The notes under the pieces: model-generated | Databases searched by the model: none | What the model saw: only the letters and a program-made list of their open reading frames with translations | What the model was told of the DNA's origin: nothing | Assembly (NCBI RefSeq): GCF_001672775.1 | Contig: NZ_LZKJ01000116.1 | Location: forward strand, 62,001-126,000 | DNA length: 64,000 bases | Direction: 5' to 3' | Source: Mycobacterium kyorinense | Lineage (GTDB): Bacteria > Actinomycetota > Actinomycetes > Mycobacteriales > Mycobacteriaceae | Position numbers and translations under genes: made by a program | Part shown: piece by piece, positions 1 through 8,485 of the stretch | How positions within the stretch are numbered: position 1 is the stretch's first letter | Layout: each line of letters starts with the position of its first letter

Positions 1-275
1 AGCTACTGGTCATCGGCTTCGCTGCCGGCGGCATTCCTACCGTCAAAGTCAATCGGCTACTCCTGCGCAACGTCAGCGTGGTGGGCGTGGCTTGGGGCGA
101 ATACCTCAACAAGGTGCCGGGCTCGGCCAAGTTGTTCGCCTGGGGTCTTAGTGAACTGGTGGCGCTGGGGCTCAAACCACCGCCGCCGCAACGCTATCCG
201 CTGTCGGATGGGCCCGCCGCGCTGCAGCGCCTGGCTGACGGCGGCGTGCTCGGCAAGGTGGTTTTGGAGCCGTAG
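1..275 (+). CDS. Quinone oxidoreductase (MDR family), 3' end only
   Basis: The reading frame is open from base 3 to a TAG at 273-275; the 5' part lies outside the window. The visible 90 residues start with a Rossmann-type strand (VIGFAAGGIPTVKVNRLL) and continue with the C-terminal segment typical of zinc-free NADPH:quinone oxidoreductases, ending GGVLGKVVLEP. Such enzymes reduce quinones with NADPH in the cytoplasm. Gene order suggests the Rv0149 homologue (recalled). The next gene starts on the last base of the stop, so the two are probably co-transcribed. Confidence 0.8.
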   Translation, partial: LLVIGFAAGGIPTVKVNRLLLRNVSVVGVAWGEYLNKVPGSAKLFAWGLSELVALGLKPPPPQRYPLSDGPAALQRLADGGVLGKVVLEP

Positions 276-754
276 TGAGCACCGGTGGGGTGGTCTTGGT
301 CGCGCTCGCGATCGCCATCGGCCTCATCGGCGTCGTTGTACCGATGCTGCCAGGGTCGGCGCTGGTATTTGCGGCTATCGCGGTGTGGGCTGCCGTCGAG
401 CGGACGGCCACGTCGTGGGTGACGCTTGGCGTCGCTGCCGCGCTGCTGGGCGCCGGCGTGGTGGTCAAGTATCTGTGGCCGGTGCGTCGGATGCGCCGTG
501 CCGAGGTGGCGATGTCGAGTCTTGTCGTCGGTGGATTGCTCGGCATCGTCGGTTTTTTCGTGATTCCGGTACTGGGGTTGCCGATCGGCTTCGTGGGCGG
601 CATCTATCTGGCTGAGTTGACACACGGGCGCGACCAGCGAAGCGCATGGGTAGCAACCGTGCACGCATTGAAAGGCGTGGCGCTGTCCGTGGGTGTAGAA
701 CTGACCGCCGCGCTGCTCGCCACTGTGGCGTGGATTATCGCCGTCGCTTTCTAG
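275..754 (+). CDS. DUF456-type small integral membrane protein
   Basis: A 159-residue, very hydrophobic protein with a GTG start that overlaps the upstream stop codon by one base. Four hydrophobic stretches can be seen (about residues 5-38, 46-65, 80-110 and 134-158). The motif GLIGVVVPMLPG near the N terminus and a second Gly-rich GLPIGFVGG segment fit the DUF456 family, whose function is unknown. It appears to be the second gene of a two-gene operon with the quinone oxidoreductase. Function cannot be inferred further. Confidence 0.75.
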   Translation: MSTGGVVLVALAIAIGLIGVVVPMLPGSALVFAAIAVWAAVERTATSWVTLGVAAALLGAGVVVKYLWPVRRMRRAEVAMSSLVVGGLLGIVGFFVIPVLGLPIGFVGGIYLAELTHGRDQRSAWVATVHALKGVALSVGVELTAALLATVAWIIAVAF

Positions 755-833
755 GGTATCGGCGGGCACCGAGACCAAGTGGAAGTAGCGTATGGCCTGC
801 GGGTCGACCGACTCCGCATCGGAGGTGCTGTAG

Positions 834-2603
834 ATGCTGGCGGCCGGGTCGATGGTGGCCGGATACCGTATCGAACGCATCCTTGGTGTCGGCGGGATGG
901 GCGCGGTGTACCTGGCCGCCAATCCGACCCTGCCGCGATTCGACGCACTCAAGGTCCTGTCCCCCGAGCTGTCACGTGATCCCGATTTCCGGGCCCGCTT
1001 CACCCGCGAAGCCGATGTGGCCGCCGCGCTGCAACATCCGCAGATCGTCTCGGTGTACAACCGCGGGCACACCGATGACGGCCAGCTGTGGATTGCCATG
1101 CAATTCGTCGACGGCACCGACGCCGACGACGCGCTGCGCGCAGGGACCATGACACCGCAGCGCGCCGTGCACATCATCACCGAGGTAGCCAAAGCTTTGG
1201 ACTTCGCCCATCAACGTCATGTCGTGCACCGCGACGTCAAGCCCGCGAATTTTTTGCTCTCCGGGCCCGTAGGCGTCCAAGAGCAAGTGCTGCTAGGCGA
1301 TTTCGGCATCGCCCGCGCCCTCGACGACGTCGGTTTGACCGCAACCGGATCGGTGATGGCCACCATCGCCTATGCGGCACCGGAAGTGTTGTCCACCTCG
1401 CGGTTTGACGGCCGCGCCGACATCTACTCGTTGGGCTGCACACTGTTTCGGCTTCTGACCGGCAAGCCCCCGTTTTCCGGCCGCAATGGGCCGGCCGCCG
1501 TGATGCTGGCTCATCTGCAACAGCCCCCGCCACGCGTCACCGATCTCGTGCCCGGATTGCCGCCCGCGCTCGACTACGTGATCGCGACCGCGATGGCAAA
1601 GGATCCCGGCGCCCGGTTCGCCACCGCGTCCGACTTGGCCCACGCGGCCGCAGCCGCGCTGCGCGACCCCACCCTGAGGTTACGAGCGCCGATGCCGGCG
1701 GTGCCGACCACCGACGTCGTTTCCTACCCGCAGATGCAGGGCAGCGACAGCGCACCGTGGTGGCAAAACGAGGCACCGCGCACCATGGGCACCCCGGCCG
1801 CACCCCCGCCAGCGCCCCAGCGGCGCCGGCGGACCGTCATCGGTGCCGGCATCGGCGCGGCGGCGCTGGTTGTGGCAACAGCAGTCGCCGTGGCGGTATG
1901 GCCGGATGCGGCCGACAGCACCCCGCGTGGTCCCGCCGCACAATCCAATCCGACACCAGCGCTGTCATCAGTACCGGCCCCAAGCTTCCAATCCGCCGCC
2001 ACCGACATCGCGCCGGACCAATTGCGCTCAATTCTGCTGACCGCCGCCGAGCTTCCCCAATCCGGTGGCGCACCGATGGCGCTCGAGCAAGACACCACCG
2101 GCCTGGCCGACGACGCCGGCACCGTCGCCCCGGCTGACCAGCAGTGCCTCAACGCCTGGGCACCTGCGCAACAGTCGGTGTACCACGCAACGCGGTCCGC
2201 GCCCAACGTCGTCGTCACCGGGGCCGCGATCCAAACCCTGCGCGGCCTCAACCAGAAACCGTGGCAGGATGGCCTGGTCCAGGCCGTGGTGTCATTCGCG
2301 ACCGAAAATTCGGCCAACGGCTTTTATGTCCGCCAACGTGGCGCAGTGGAGCTGTGCGGCGGCAAGACAATCACCGTCCTCCCGTCCGGCTCGCCGCCGC
2401 AAACCTGGGAGTTCACCCACCCGGTCACCACCACCGGCGTTTACACCGTGACCGCCACCCTGCACGGCGAGAATGGAACCTGCCAACACGGGATAATGCC
2501 GCGCGGCAACGTGATGATCGACATCCGGCAATGCCGGGCCGGCGGCGGCGCCGACGTCGCCGCCTTGGTTCTCGCGACCGCAGCCAAGGTGCCACACCAG
2601 TGA
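834..2603 (+). CDS. Membrane Ser/Thr protein kinase with PknH-type extracellular sensor domain
   Basis: A 589-residue receptor kinase. The cytoplasmic kinase domain spans about residues 11-275: Gly-rich loop GVGGMGAVY (18-26), catalytic Lys40, HRDVKPAN (132-139, catalytic Asp134) and DFG (156-158). A Pro-rich juxtamembrane linker precedes a single transmembrane helix at about 334-356. The remaining 230 residues lie outside the cell and resemble the PknH_C sensor fold, with four cysteines that could form two disulfides. Two lipoprotein genes follow immediately and probably belong to the same transcription unit, suggesting an envelope-sensing module. It is not one of the kinases found at this position in M. 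tuberculosis, so no symbol is given. Confidence 0.9.
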   Translation: MLAAGSMVAGYRIERILGVGGMGAVYLAANPTLPRFDALKVLSPELSRDPDFRARFTREADVAAALQHPQIVSVYNRGHTDDGQLWIAMQFVDGTDADDALRAGTMTPQRAVHIITEVAKALDFAHQRHVVHRDVKPANFLLSGPVGVQEQVLLGDFGIARALDDVGLTATGSVMATIAYAAPEVLSTSRFDGRADIYSLGCTLFRLLTGKPPFSGRNGPAAVMLAHLQQPPPRVTDLVPGLPPALDYVIATAMAKDPGARFATASDLAHAAAAALRDPTLRLRAPMPAVPTTDVVSYPQMQGSDSAPWWQNEAPRTMGTPAAPPPAPQRRRRTVIGAGIGAAALVVATAVAVAVWPDAADSTPRGPAAQSNPTPALSSVPAPSFQSAATDIAPDQLRSILLTAAELPQSGGAPMALEQDTTGLADDAGTVAPADQQCLNAWAPAQQSVYHATRSAPNVVVTGAAIQTLRGLNQKPWQDGLVQAVVSFATENSANGFYVRQRGAVELCGGKTITVLPSGSPPQTWEFTHPVTTTGVYTVTATLHGENGTCQHGIMPRGNVMIDIRQCRAGGGADVAALVLATAAKVPHQ

Positions 2604-2614
2604 GAAGGTGCCCA

Positions 2615-3091
2615 ATGTCCATGAACGCCTTGAGGCTAACCGGAGTTCTGCTGTGCGCCGCTGCGATCTCTGCCGCATGCGCGCACACCACGGGCGGTAC
2701 TCCCGTCTTGCCGGATGTCAGCACATCGGCGCATGCCGGCGCACCCGGCCCGACGACGTCGCCGGCGCCCGCACCTGTCCCCACTGATGAAGAGCAGATT
2801 CGCCGAACCGTCATGGCTTTCGGAGATGCGTACAACACCGAAAACTGGGACGCCTACACGGAATTGATGTGCGCGCCGATGCGGGCCCGATTCACCGGTA
2901 CGGTGATGGATTACCTCAAGAAAGATCGGACCAACACCGGGGTCACGACGGTGTCCATCACGTCGGTATCCGTCGACGGCGACAACGCCATAGTCACCAT
3001 GGATTCGCACAACGAAGCCCTGGGATCGGCATCGGCCAGCTTGCCGGTGAAGCGCGACGAGGACGGGTGGAAAATCTGCCAAACCTACTGA
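2615..3091 (+). CDS. Small secreted lipoprotein with NTF2/DUF4878-like domain
   Basis: 158 residues. The ATG at 2615 follows a GAAGG ribosome site and lies 11 bases after the kinase stop. The N terminus is a lipoprotein signal with a lipobox ending AISAAC, then a Ser/Pro/Thr linker to about residue 55. The rest (EEQIRRTVMAFGDAYNTENW onward) looks like a small alpha+beta cone fold of the NTF2/DUF4878 type that often binds ligands. Expected location is the outer face of the plasma membrane. Tight coupling to the receptor kinase suggests it helps present or sense a ligand, which is inference only. Confidence 0.8.
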   Translation: MSMNALRLTGVLLCAAAISAACAHTTGGTPVLPDVSTSAHAGAPGPTTSPAPAPVPTDEEQIRRTVMAFGDAYNTENWDAYTELMCAPMRARFTGTVMDYLKKDRTNTGVTTVSITSVSVDGDNAIVTMDSHNEALGSASASLPVKRDEDGWKICQTY

Positions 3092-4341
3092 TAACCGCCA
3101 CACTTTCTGCACGCCTTGGCGTTTCGGTGCTATCCAGTGCACTCTTCGTCGCGCTGGTCGGCTGCAGCACGACCACTGGCGGTGTCGCTACCACACCGCC
3201 TGCTCCACCCGCTAGCTCGGTCAACGCGTCGCTGCTGGACCCGGGCCGGTTTCCGACGACACCGCAACCACCAGCCGGCACCGCCGGCTCAGAACAGGCG
3301 GGGCGCCTGGCAGAGGGTCACCGGATGGCCAACTACACAGTCGGACCCTGGCAAGTGGATCCTGCCCTGAACTCCCACCTCAGCGGAGACGCCGCCGTCA
3401 TCGACACCTACGACCAACTGGGCCAGGTGCTGTGGGCGTGGGTTGTCGGCGGCGCCTGGGGACAACCCTTCCTCGTCGGATTCACCTCCGAGCGCCACAG
3501 CACTGCGGGGCCTCAAAAGTCACTGCGCAACGCCGTGCTGCGCTTCGCCGACGACCGCGCGGCATCGGCTGTTGCGCAAGGCTTTCACGACAAAGCCATG
3601 TCTTTTCCCCGCCTCGAGGACGTCATGCCCATCGTGACCGAACCCGAACAGTCCACCCCCATACCCGGCCATCCCGACGCCCACGGGGCACTCATCACTT
3701 ACCAGCAAGGCGCCGAACGCCTCCAGGAGCTGATCGTAGCCACCGCACACGGTCCCTACGTCCTCGTCCAGGTCATCCACTGCGCAGCCACACCAGATTG
3801 CCCAGTACAACTCGCCGCACACACCCTCGACTTGCAACTTCCGCTGATCGACTCCTTCACGCCCACCGACCCCAGCCAGTTCGCCACGTTGCCTCTCGAT
3901 CCCACCGGCCTCGTCGCTCGCACGCTTCCCATGCCACCTGACCAGGCCACCTCCACGACAGGGGCCGCCTACGAGCCGGCCGGTGCACTGCACTTCGAAA
4001 ACGACCCGGCCGCCGTCGGGCCGGCTCTCAACTCCGCGAAGGTCGACGAGGTCTCCATCAACCGCGCGACGATCTATCGCGCCGCCACCCCCGAGGCGGC
4101 TCAGAAGCTGCTGCAGGCTTACAGCGACACGCTGTCGGCGACCAAAGGCGCCCAATCCGCCGACGGTGTGCCCGGCCTACCGCAGAGCCGCTGCACGCTG
4201 ATACCAGGAGCCGGCGGACTCATTCCGCACCACTGGTGTCTAGCCACCGTCGAGAAGTACATGATCAAAACCGTTGCCCGCCAACTGGACACCGCACACC
4301 AGCAAGCAGCCGCCCAGTACCGCATCCTGGTCGGCAGTTAG
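3067..4341 (+). CDS. Large mycobacterial lipoprotein (DUF7373-like)
   Basis: 424 residues from a GTG at 3067, overlapping the previous gene by 25 bases. This start gives a signal peptide and lipobox LVGC at Cys33. After the linker, LLDPGRFPTTPQ and a motif around GRLAEGHRMANYTVGPWQVD match my recollection of the DUF7373 family of mycobacterial lipoproteins (function unknown). Several later cysteines (for example HCAATPDC) suggest disulfides, fitting an extracytoplasmic protein. As third gene after the kinase it probably shares its transcript. The reading frame is open far upstream, so the start is chosen from the signal peptide, not from frame limits. Confidence 0.75.
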   Translation: MENLPNLLITATLSARLGVSVLSSALFVALVGCSTTTGGVATTPPAPPASSVNASLLDPGRFPTTPQPPAGTAGSEQAGRLAEGHRMANYTVGPWQVDPALNSHLSGDAAVIDTYDQLGQVLWAWVVGGAWGQPFLVGFTSERHSTAGPQKSLRNAVLRFADDRAASAVAQGFHDKAMSFPRLEDVMPIVTEPEQSTPIPGHPDAHGALITYQQGAERLQELIVATAHGPYVLVQVIHCAATPDCPVQLAAHTLDLQLPLIDSFTPTDPSQFATLPLDPTGLVARTLPMPPDQATSTTGAAYEPAGALHFENDPAAVGPALNSAKVDEVSINRATIYRAATPEAAQKLLQAYSDTLSATKGAQSADGVPGLPQSRCTLIPGAGGLIPHHWCLATVEKYMIKTVARQLDTAHQQAAAQYRILVGS

Positions 4342-4349
4342 ATTCCGAA

Positions 4350-5162
4350 TCAGCCCAGCAGCGCTTCGCGAAGCCGATCGACATCAGACTCCGTGATGCC
4401 CGCATCGCGCAGGTAGCCATCCAGCGATCCATAGGTTTCGTCGATCGTGCGGCGCGCCGCATCCAGGTATTCCTCGCGGACACCGAGGACCTCATCGGAA
4501 AGCCGCGCTTCGGTGAATGTCATTACCTCGGGCGTCAACTCGCTCTCCGAGCGTTGCTGGATCATTTCCAGGATCCGTTCCCGAAGCTGTGCCGCGGCGT
4601 CGTTGCTGCGCAGGTAGTCGGCCAGCACCGCGTCTCGGTCAATACCGATCGCTTCCAGCACTACCGCGACCATGAAGCCGGTGCGGTCCTTGCCGGCGAA
4701 GCAATGCGCCAGCACCGGGCGCCCGGCGGCCAGCAGCATGACGATCCGGCGCAGCGCCGGCTGCGCACCGTTGTAGGTGGGGAACCGGCGGTACTCGTCG
4801 ACCATGTAACGGGCAGCTGCGTCGGCGACGGATTCTTCGTCCGGCTTCTCGGTCATCATGCGCTGCCACGCATGTTCGTGCGGCGCAGCGCCATCCGTCG
4901 AATCGGCGGCGAGGTCGGGGATCGGCAGCAGGTGAATGTCGACGTCGCCGGGCACCCGGCCCGGACCGCGGCGCTCGACCTCGCGCGGCGAACGTAAATC
5001 GGCGACATCGGTGATACCCAGCCGGCGCAGCGCGTCGCGCCCGTCATCGTCGAGTCGGCTCAGCTCACCGGAACGGAACAACCGGCCCGGCCGCAGGCCG
5101 GCCGACATGGCGACGTCACGAAAGTTGACTGCGCCGGACAACTCGCGAATCTCGGTGGTCAC
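4350..5162 (-). CDS. ptbB: Protein tyrosine/lipid phosphatase PtbB
   Basis: 270 residues from a GTG at 5162 that shares its G with the TAG stop of fadE2, so the two are translationally coupled. The phosphatase loop HCFAGKDRTGF supplies the catalytic Cys and Arg of the CX5R signature; the extra Lys-Asp inside the loop is typical of the MPtpB class, which accepts phosphotyrosine, phosphoserine/threonine and phosphoinositides. The N-terminal ELSGAVNFRDV segment and C-terminal YGSLDGYLRDAGI match the Rv0153c family. In M. tuberculosis this enzyme is secreted into macrophages; no signal peptide is visible here either. Confidence 0.92.
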   Translation of the reverse strand: MTTEIRELSGAVNFRDVAMSAGLRPGRLFRSGELSRLDDDGRDALRRLGITDVADLRSPREVERRGPGRVPGDVDIHLLPIPDLAADSTDGAAPHEHAWQRMMTEKPDEESVADAAARYMVDEYRRFPTYNGAQPALRRIVMLLAAGRPVLAHCFAGKDRTGFMVAVVLEAIGIDRDAVLADYLRSNDAAAQLRERILEMIQQRSESELTPEVMTFTEARLSDEVLGVREEYLDAARRTIDETYGSLDGYLRDAGITESDVDRLREALLG

Positions 5163-6385
5163 TATGTAACCGCCGCAGCGAAAACGCTTTTCGCGCGGCC
5201 GATTTCGGCCCGTGCGATCGATCGCATGTGCACCTCGTCGGGTCCGTCGAAGATCCGCATGGCGCGGTGCCACGCGTAGAGCCGGGCCAACGCCGTGTCC
5301 TCGCTGACCCCGGCTGCTCCGTGGACCTGGATAGCGCGGTCGATGACATTACAGGCCACTTGCGGGGCCACCGCCTTGATTTGCGACACCAACAGGTGGG
5401 CAGCCTTGTTGCCGTGTTGGTCGATGGTCCATGCCGCCTTCTCGCATAACAGCCTGGCTTGATCGATCTCGTTGCGGGACGCGGCAATTGCCTGCTGGAC
5501 GAGCCCTTGGTCGGCCAGGGGACGGCCGAACGCAATTCGGCTGTTGGCGCGGTGCACCATGAGTGCCAGCGCACGTTCGGCGCCGCCCAGCGCACGCATG
5601 CAGTGGTGGATGCGGCCGGGCCCCAGCCGCGCTTGAGCGATCGCGAAGCCGCCGCCTTCTTCGCCGAGCAGGTTGGTGACGGGTACCCGGACGTTGTCAT
5701 AGATGATCTCGCAGTGTCCGGGCTGGTCCTGGTAACCGAAAACCGATGTCGAGCGGACCACGGTCACACCAGGCGTGTCGATGGGCACCAGGACCATCGA
5801 CTGTTGCTGGTGGCTGGCCGCCTCAGGGTTGGTGCGGCCCATCACAATCAGGATTTTGCAGCGCGGATCGGCCGCCCCGGATGTCCACCACTTGCGGCCG
5901 TTGATCACGTAGTCGCCGCCGTCGCGCACGATCGAGGTCTCGATGTTGCGAGCGTCGCTGCTGGCGACCGCCGGCTCGGTCATCGAAAAGGCGCTGCGGA
6001 TCTCGCCGGCGAGCAACGGCTCCAGCCACTGTTGGCGTTGTTCCTCGGTGGCGAACAGGTGCAGGGTCTCCATATTGCCGGTATCGGGGGCCGCGCAGTT
6101 GAGCGCCTCGGGCGCGATCTCCAGGCTCCAGCCGGTCTGCTCGGCCAGCGGCGCGTACTCCAGGTTGGTCAGGCCCGACTCCGCGGGCAGGAACAAGTTC
6201 CACAGCCCGCGCTCTTTGGCCTTGGTCTTCAGTTCCTCGATGACCGGCGGCACCGTGTGATCGCCTGCGCCGGCTTCGCGGCGGTAGCGGTCATACTCAG
6301 CTTCGGCCGGAAAGACATGCTCGGCCATGAAGTCGGACAGCCGCTTGTGGTAGTCGCTCGCTTTGGCTGACATCGCGAAGTCCAT
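5162..6385 (-). CDS. fadE2: Acyl-CoA dehydrogenase FadE2
   Basis: About 407 residues; start codon ATG at 6385 (MDFAMSAK) is preferred, with a second ATG at 6373 also possible. The protein has the full acyl-CoA dehydrogenase layout: N-terminal helical domain, the FSMTEPAVASSDARN segment with the flavin/substrate-contacting beta domain, and a C-terminal helical domain ending near GAAGVSEDTALARLYAW. It oxidises acyl-CoA esters to enoyl-CoA with FAD in the cytoplasm. It is upstream of and coupled to ptbB as in M. tuberculosis (Rv0154c-Rv0153c), and divergent from the DUF1348 gene with only about 44 bases between starts. Confidence 0.92.
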   Translation of the reverse strand: MDFAMSAKASDYHKRLSDFMAEHVFPAEAEYDRYRREAGAGDHTVPPVIEELKTKAKERGLWNLFLPAESGLTNLEYAPLAEQTGWSLEIAPEALNCAAPDTGNMETLHLFATEEQRQQWLEPLLAGEIRSAFSMTEPAVASSDARNIETSIVRDGGDYVINGRKWWTSGAADPRCKILIVMGRTNPEAASHQQQSMVLVPIDTPGVTVVRSTSVFGYQDQPGHCEIIYDNVRVPVTNLLGEEGGGFAIAQARLGPGRIHHCMRALGGAERALALMVHRANSRIAFGRPLADQGLVQQAIAASRNEIDQARLLCEKAAWTIDQHGNKAAHLLVSQIKAVAPQVACNVIDRAIQVHGAAGVSEDTALARLYAWHRAMRIFDGPDEVHMRSIARAEIGRAKSVFAAAVT

Positions 6386-6429
6386 GCCGTCACGATAAGC
6401 CACGGTGAATCGGGCGCAGGATGAACATC

Positions 6430-6891
6430 ATGACCGAGACACGTCCACCGCTTCCGCCGTTCACTCTCGAGACGGCGATCCGAAAGGTTCAGTCCGCCGA
6501 AGACGCGTGGAACACCCGCGATCCGGAGAAGGTCGCGGCCGCCTACACCGTCGACTCGCAGTGGCGTAACCGCGACGAGCATGTCGCGGGCCGCGACGAG
6601 ATCATTGCGTTCTTGACCCGCAAGTGGCAGCGCGAACTCGACTACGTGCTGCGTAAGAGCCTGTGGGCCTTTCAGGGCAACCGCATCGCGGTGCGGTTCC
6701 AATACGAGTGCCACGACCATGCCGGCCAGTGGTATCGCAGCTACGGCAACGAGCTGTGGGAGTTCACCGACACCGGTCTGATGGCCCGGCGGGAGGCCAG
6801 CATCAACGACGTCGCGATCGACGCCGCCGAGCGCCGCTACTTCGGTCCCCGCCCGGAAGCCGAGCACGGCCGCGACATCCCGCTGTGGTGA
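6430..6891 (+). CDS. DUF1348 / NTF2-like small protein
   Basis: 153 residues. ATG 6430 is chosen over 6421 because AGGA at 6418-6421 sits 8 bases before it. The sequence [15 protein letters not shown] and the segments [25 protein letters not shown] and [13 protein letters not shown] are characteristic of DUF1348, a nuclear-transport-factor-2-like fold with a hydrophobic pocket. The biochemical role is unknown. It stands alone between divergent fadE2 and the downstream transhydrogenase operon. Confidence 0.85.
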   Translation: MTETRPPLPPFTLETAIRKVQSAEDAWNTRDPEKVAAAYTVDSQWRNRDEHVAGRDEIIAFLTRKWQRELDYVLRKSLWAFQGNRIAVRFQYECHDHAGQWYRSYGNELWEFTDTGLMARREASINDVAIDAAERRYFGPRPEAEHGRDIPLW

Positions 6892-6979
6892 CGCGGCTGC
6901 CGTCTGCTCGCGGCGGGTCAGCGACCGCCAGTTAGGGTGAGGGCCGATCCACTGGGGTAGGGAAAACACAAGGAAGCCG

Positions 6980-8155
6980 ATGGCAGAAACGCAGACGACC
7001 GTCGGGGTGGTCGCCGAGTCCGGAGCCGACGAGCGGCGGGTAGCGCTCGTGCCCAAGGCGGTCGCACCGCTGGTCAAAAGCGGTGTAGCCGTCGTCGTCG
7101 AGTCGGGCGCCGGGGAGCGGGCGTTGCTTCCCGACGAGCTGTACACCGACGCCGGGGCCACCATCGGCGACGCCTGGGCCGCCGACATCGTCGTGAAGGT
7201 CGCACCGCCCAGCGCCGACGAGGTGCGCCGGCTCAAGAGCGGCCAGACCCTGATCGGCTTCCTCGCCCCGCGGAACGCGGACAACCAGGTGGACGCGCTG
7301 ACCAAAGCCGGCGTCCAGGCGTTCGCGTTGGAATCGATCCCCCGGATCTCCCGGGCTCAAGTGATGGACGCGCTGTCGTCGCAAGCCAATGTGGCCGGCT
7401 ACAAGGCGGTGCTGCTGGCGGCCTCGGAGTCGACCCGGTTTTTTCCGATGCTGACCACCGCGGCGGGGACGGTGAAGCCGGCCACCGTGCTGGTACTCGG
7501 GGTGGGCGTGGCCGGACTGCAGGCACTGGCAACGGCCAAGCGGCTGGGTGCCCGCACGTCGGGCTACGACGTTCGGCCCGAAGTGGCCGACCAGGTCCGC
7601 TCCGTGGGCGCGCAGTGGCTCGATGTCGGCATCGATGCCTCCGGTGAAGGTGGATACGCCCGTGAGCTCACCGACGAAGAGCGCGCCCAGCAGCAGAAGG
7701 CGTTGGAAGAGGCGATCAGCGGGTTCGACGTGGTCATCACCACCGCGCTGGTGCCGGGCAAACCCGCGCCACGGCTGGTGACCGCCGCGGCGGTGGAGGG
7801 GATGAAGCCCGGCAGCGTGGTCGTCGACCTCGCCGGGGAAACCGGCGGCAACTGCGAGCTGACCGAGCCCGGCCAAACCGTCGTCAAAGAGGACGTCACG
7901 ATTGCGGCCCCGCTGAACTTGCCCGCGACGATGCCTGAGCACGCCAGCGAGCTCTACAGCAAGAACATCACCGCGCTGCTGGACCTGCTGATCACCGACG
8001 GCAAGCTGGCCCCCGACTTCGACGACGAAGTGGTGGCCGCCGCGTGTGTCACACGCGCCGGCGACGATGCAGTGGGGGTACCCCCAGCCGCGCAGCGGCG
8101 AGGGGGACGAAGCGATGGGGAGGAGCGGCGCTTGACTCAGAGGGAGGACGCCTAG
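6980..8155 (+). CDS. pntAa: NAD(P) transhydrogenase subunit alpha part 1 (PntAa), C-terminally extended
   Basis: 391 residues; a good ribosome site (AAGGA) precedes ATG 6980. This is the soluble NAD(H)-binding domain dI of proton-translocating transhydrogenase: the N-terminal alanine-dehydrogenase-like part (VGVVAESGADERRVALVP) and the nucleotide fold VLVLGVGVAGLQALATAKRL. With PntAb and PntB it couples hydride transfer between NADH and NADP+ to proton movement. The M. tuberculosis protein is about 366 residues (recalled); the extra ~25 residues after VVAAACVTRAGD are encoded by a palindromic repeat at 8070-8134 and look Arg/Gly/Glu-rich, not conserved. The stop directly abuts the pntAb start. 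Confidence 0.93.
   Translation: MAETQTTVGVVAESGADERRVALVPKAVAPLVKSGVAVVVESGAGERALLPDELYTDAGATIGDAWAADIVVKVAPPSADEVRRLKSGQTLIGFLAPRNADNQVDALTKAGVQAFALESIPRISRAQVMDALSSQANVAGYKAVLLAASESTRFFPMLTTAAGTVKPATVLVLGVGVAGLQALATAKRLGARTSGYDVRPEVADQVRSVGAQWLDVGIDASGEGGYARELTDEERAQQQKALEEAISGFDVVITTALVPGKPAPRLVTAAAVEGMKPGSVVVDLAGETGGNCELTEPGQTVVKEDVTIAAPLNLPATMPEHASELYSKNITALLDLLITDGKLAPDFDDEVVAAACVTRAGDDAVGVPPAAQRRGGRSDGEERRLTQREDA
8070..8134. repeat. Palindromic GC-rich repeat element fused into the pntAa 3' end
   Basis: Two adjacent palindromes: GGGGGTACCCCC (8074-8085, perfect 12-mer) and GCCGC-gca-GCGGC (8087-8099), followed by a G/A-rich tract to about 8134. The stretch is read in frame and extends PntAa past its expected end. 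Its base pattern differs from the surrounding coding sequence, with no conserved-looking protein product. I recall similar short elements in other non-tuberculous mycobacteria, analogous in placement to MIRU elements at operon junctions, but copy number was not checked and no second copy was seen in this window. The right boundary is approximate. Confidence 0.6.
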
Positions 8156-8485
8156 ATGTACGACGACCTTCTGGCCAACCTGGCGATCCTGGTGCTGTCC
8201 GGCTTCGTCGGTTTCGCCGTGATCTCCAAGGTGCCGAATACGCTGCACACCCCGCTGATGTCGGGCACCAACGCCATCCACGGCATCGTGGTGCTCGGCG
8301 CGCTGCTGGTGCTCGGGCGTATCGAACACCCGACGCTGGCCCAGCAGATCATCCTGTTCGTCGCGCTGGTGTTCGGGACCCTGAACGTCATCGGCGGCTT
8401 CATCGTCACCGACCGGATGCTGGGCATGTTCAAGGGCAAGAAACCGGTGCCGGTGAAAGCCGAGACGGACGGGCAAGGCCGATGA
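8156..8485 (+). CDS. pntAb: NAD(P) transhydrogenase subunit alpha part 2 (PntAb)
   Basis: 109 residues, ATG directly after the pntAa stop and after a GGAGG site at 8142-8146. It has three to four membrane helices (about residues 7-28, 38-58, 63-88) and a short basic C terminus (GKKPVPVKAE), as in the membrane-spanning alpha-2 subunit of the transhydrogenase (Rv0156). It forms part of the proton channel dII with PntB. The stop overlaps the pntB start in an ATGA, indicating translational coupling. Confidence 0.92.
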   Translation: MYDDLLANLAILVLSGFVGFAVISKVPNTLHTPLMSGTNAIHGIVVLGALLVLGRIEHPTLAQQIILFVALVFGTLNVIGGFIVTDRMLGMFKGKKPVPVKAETDGQGR

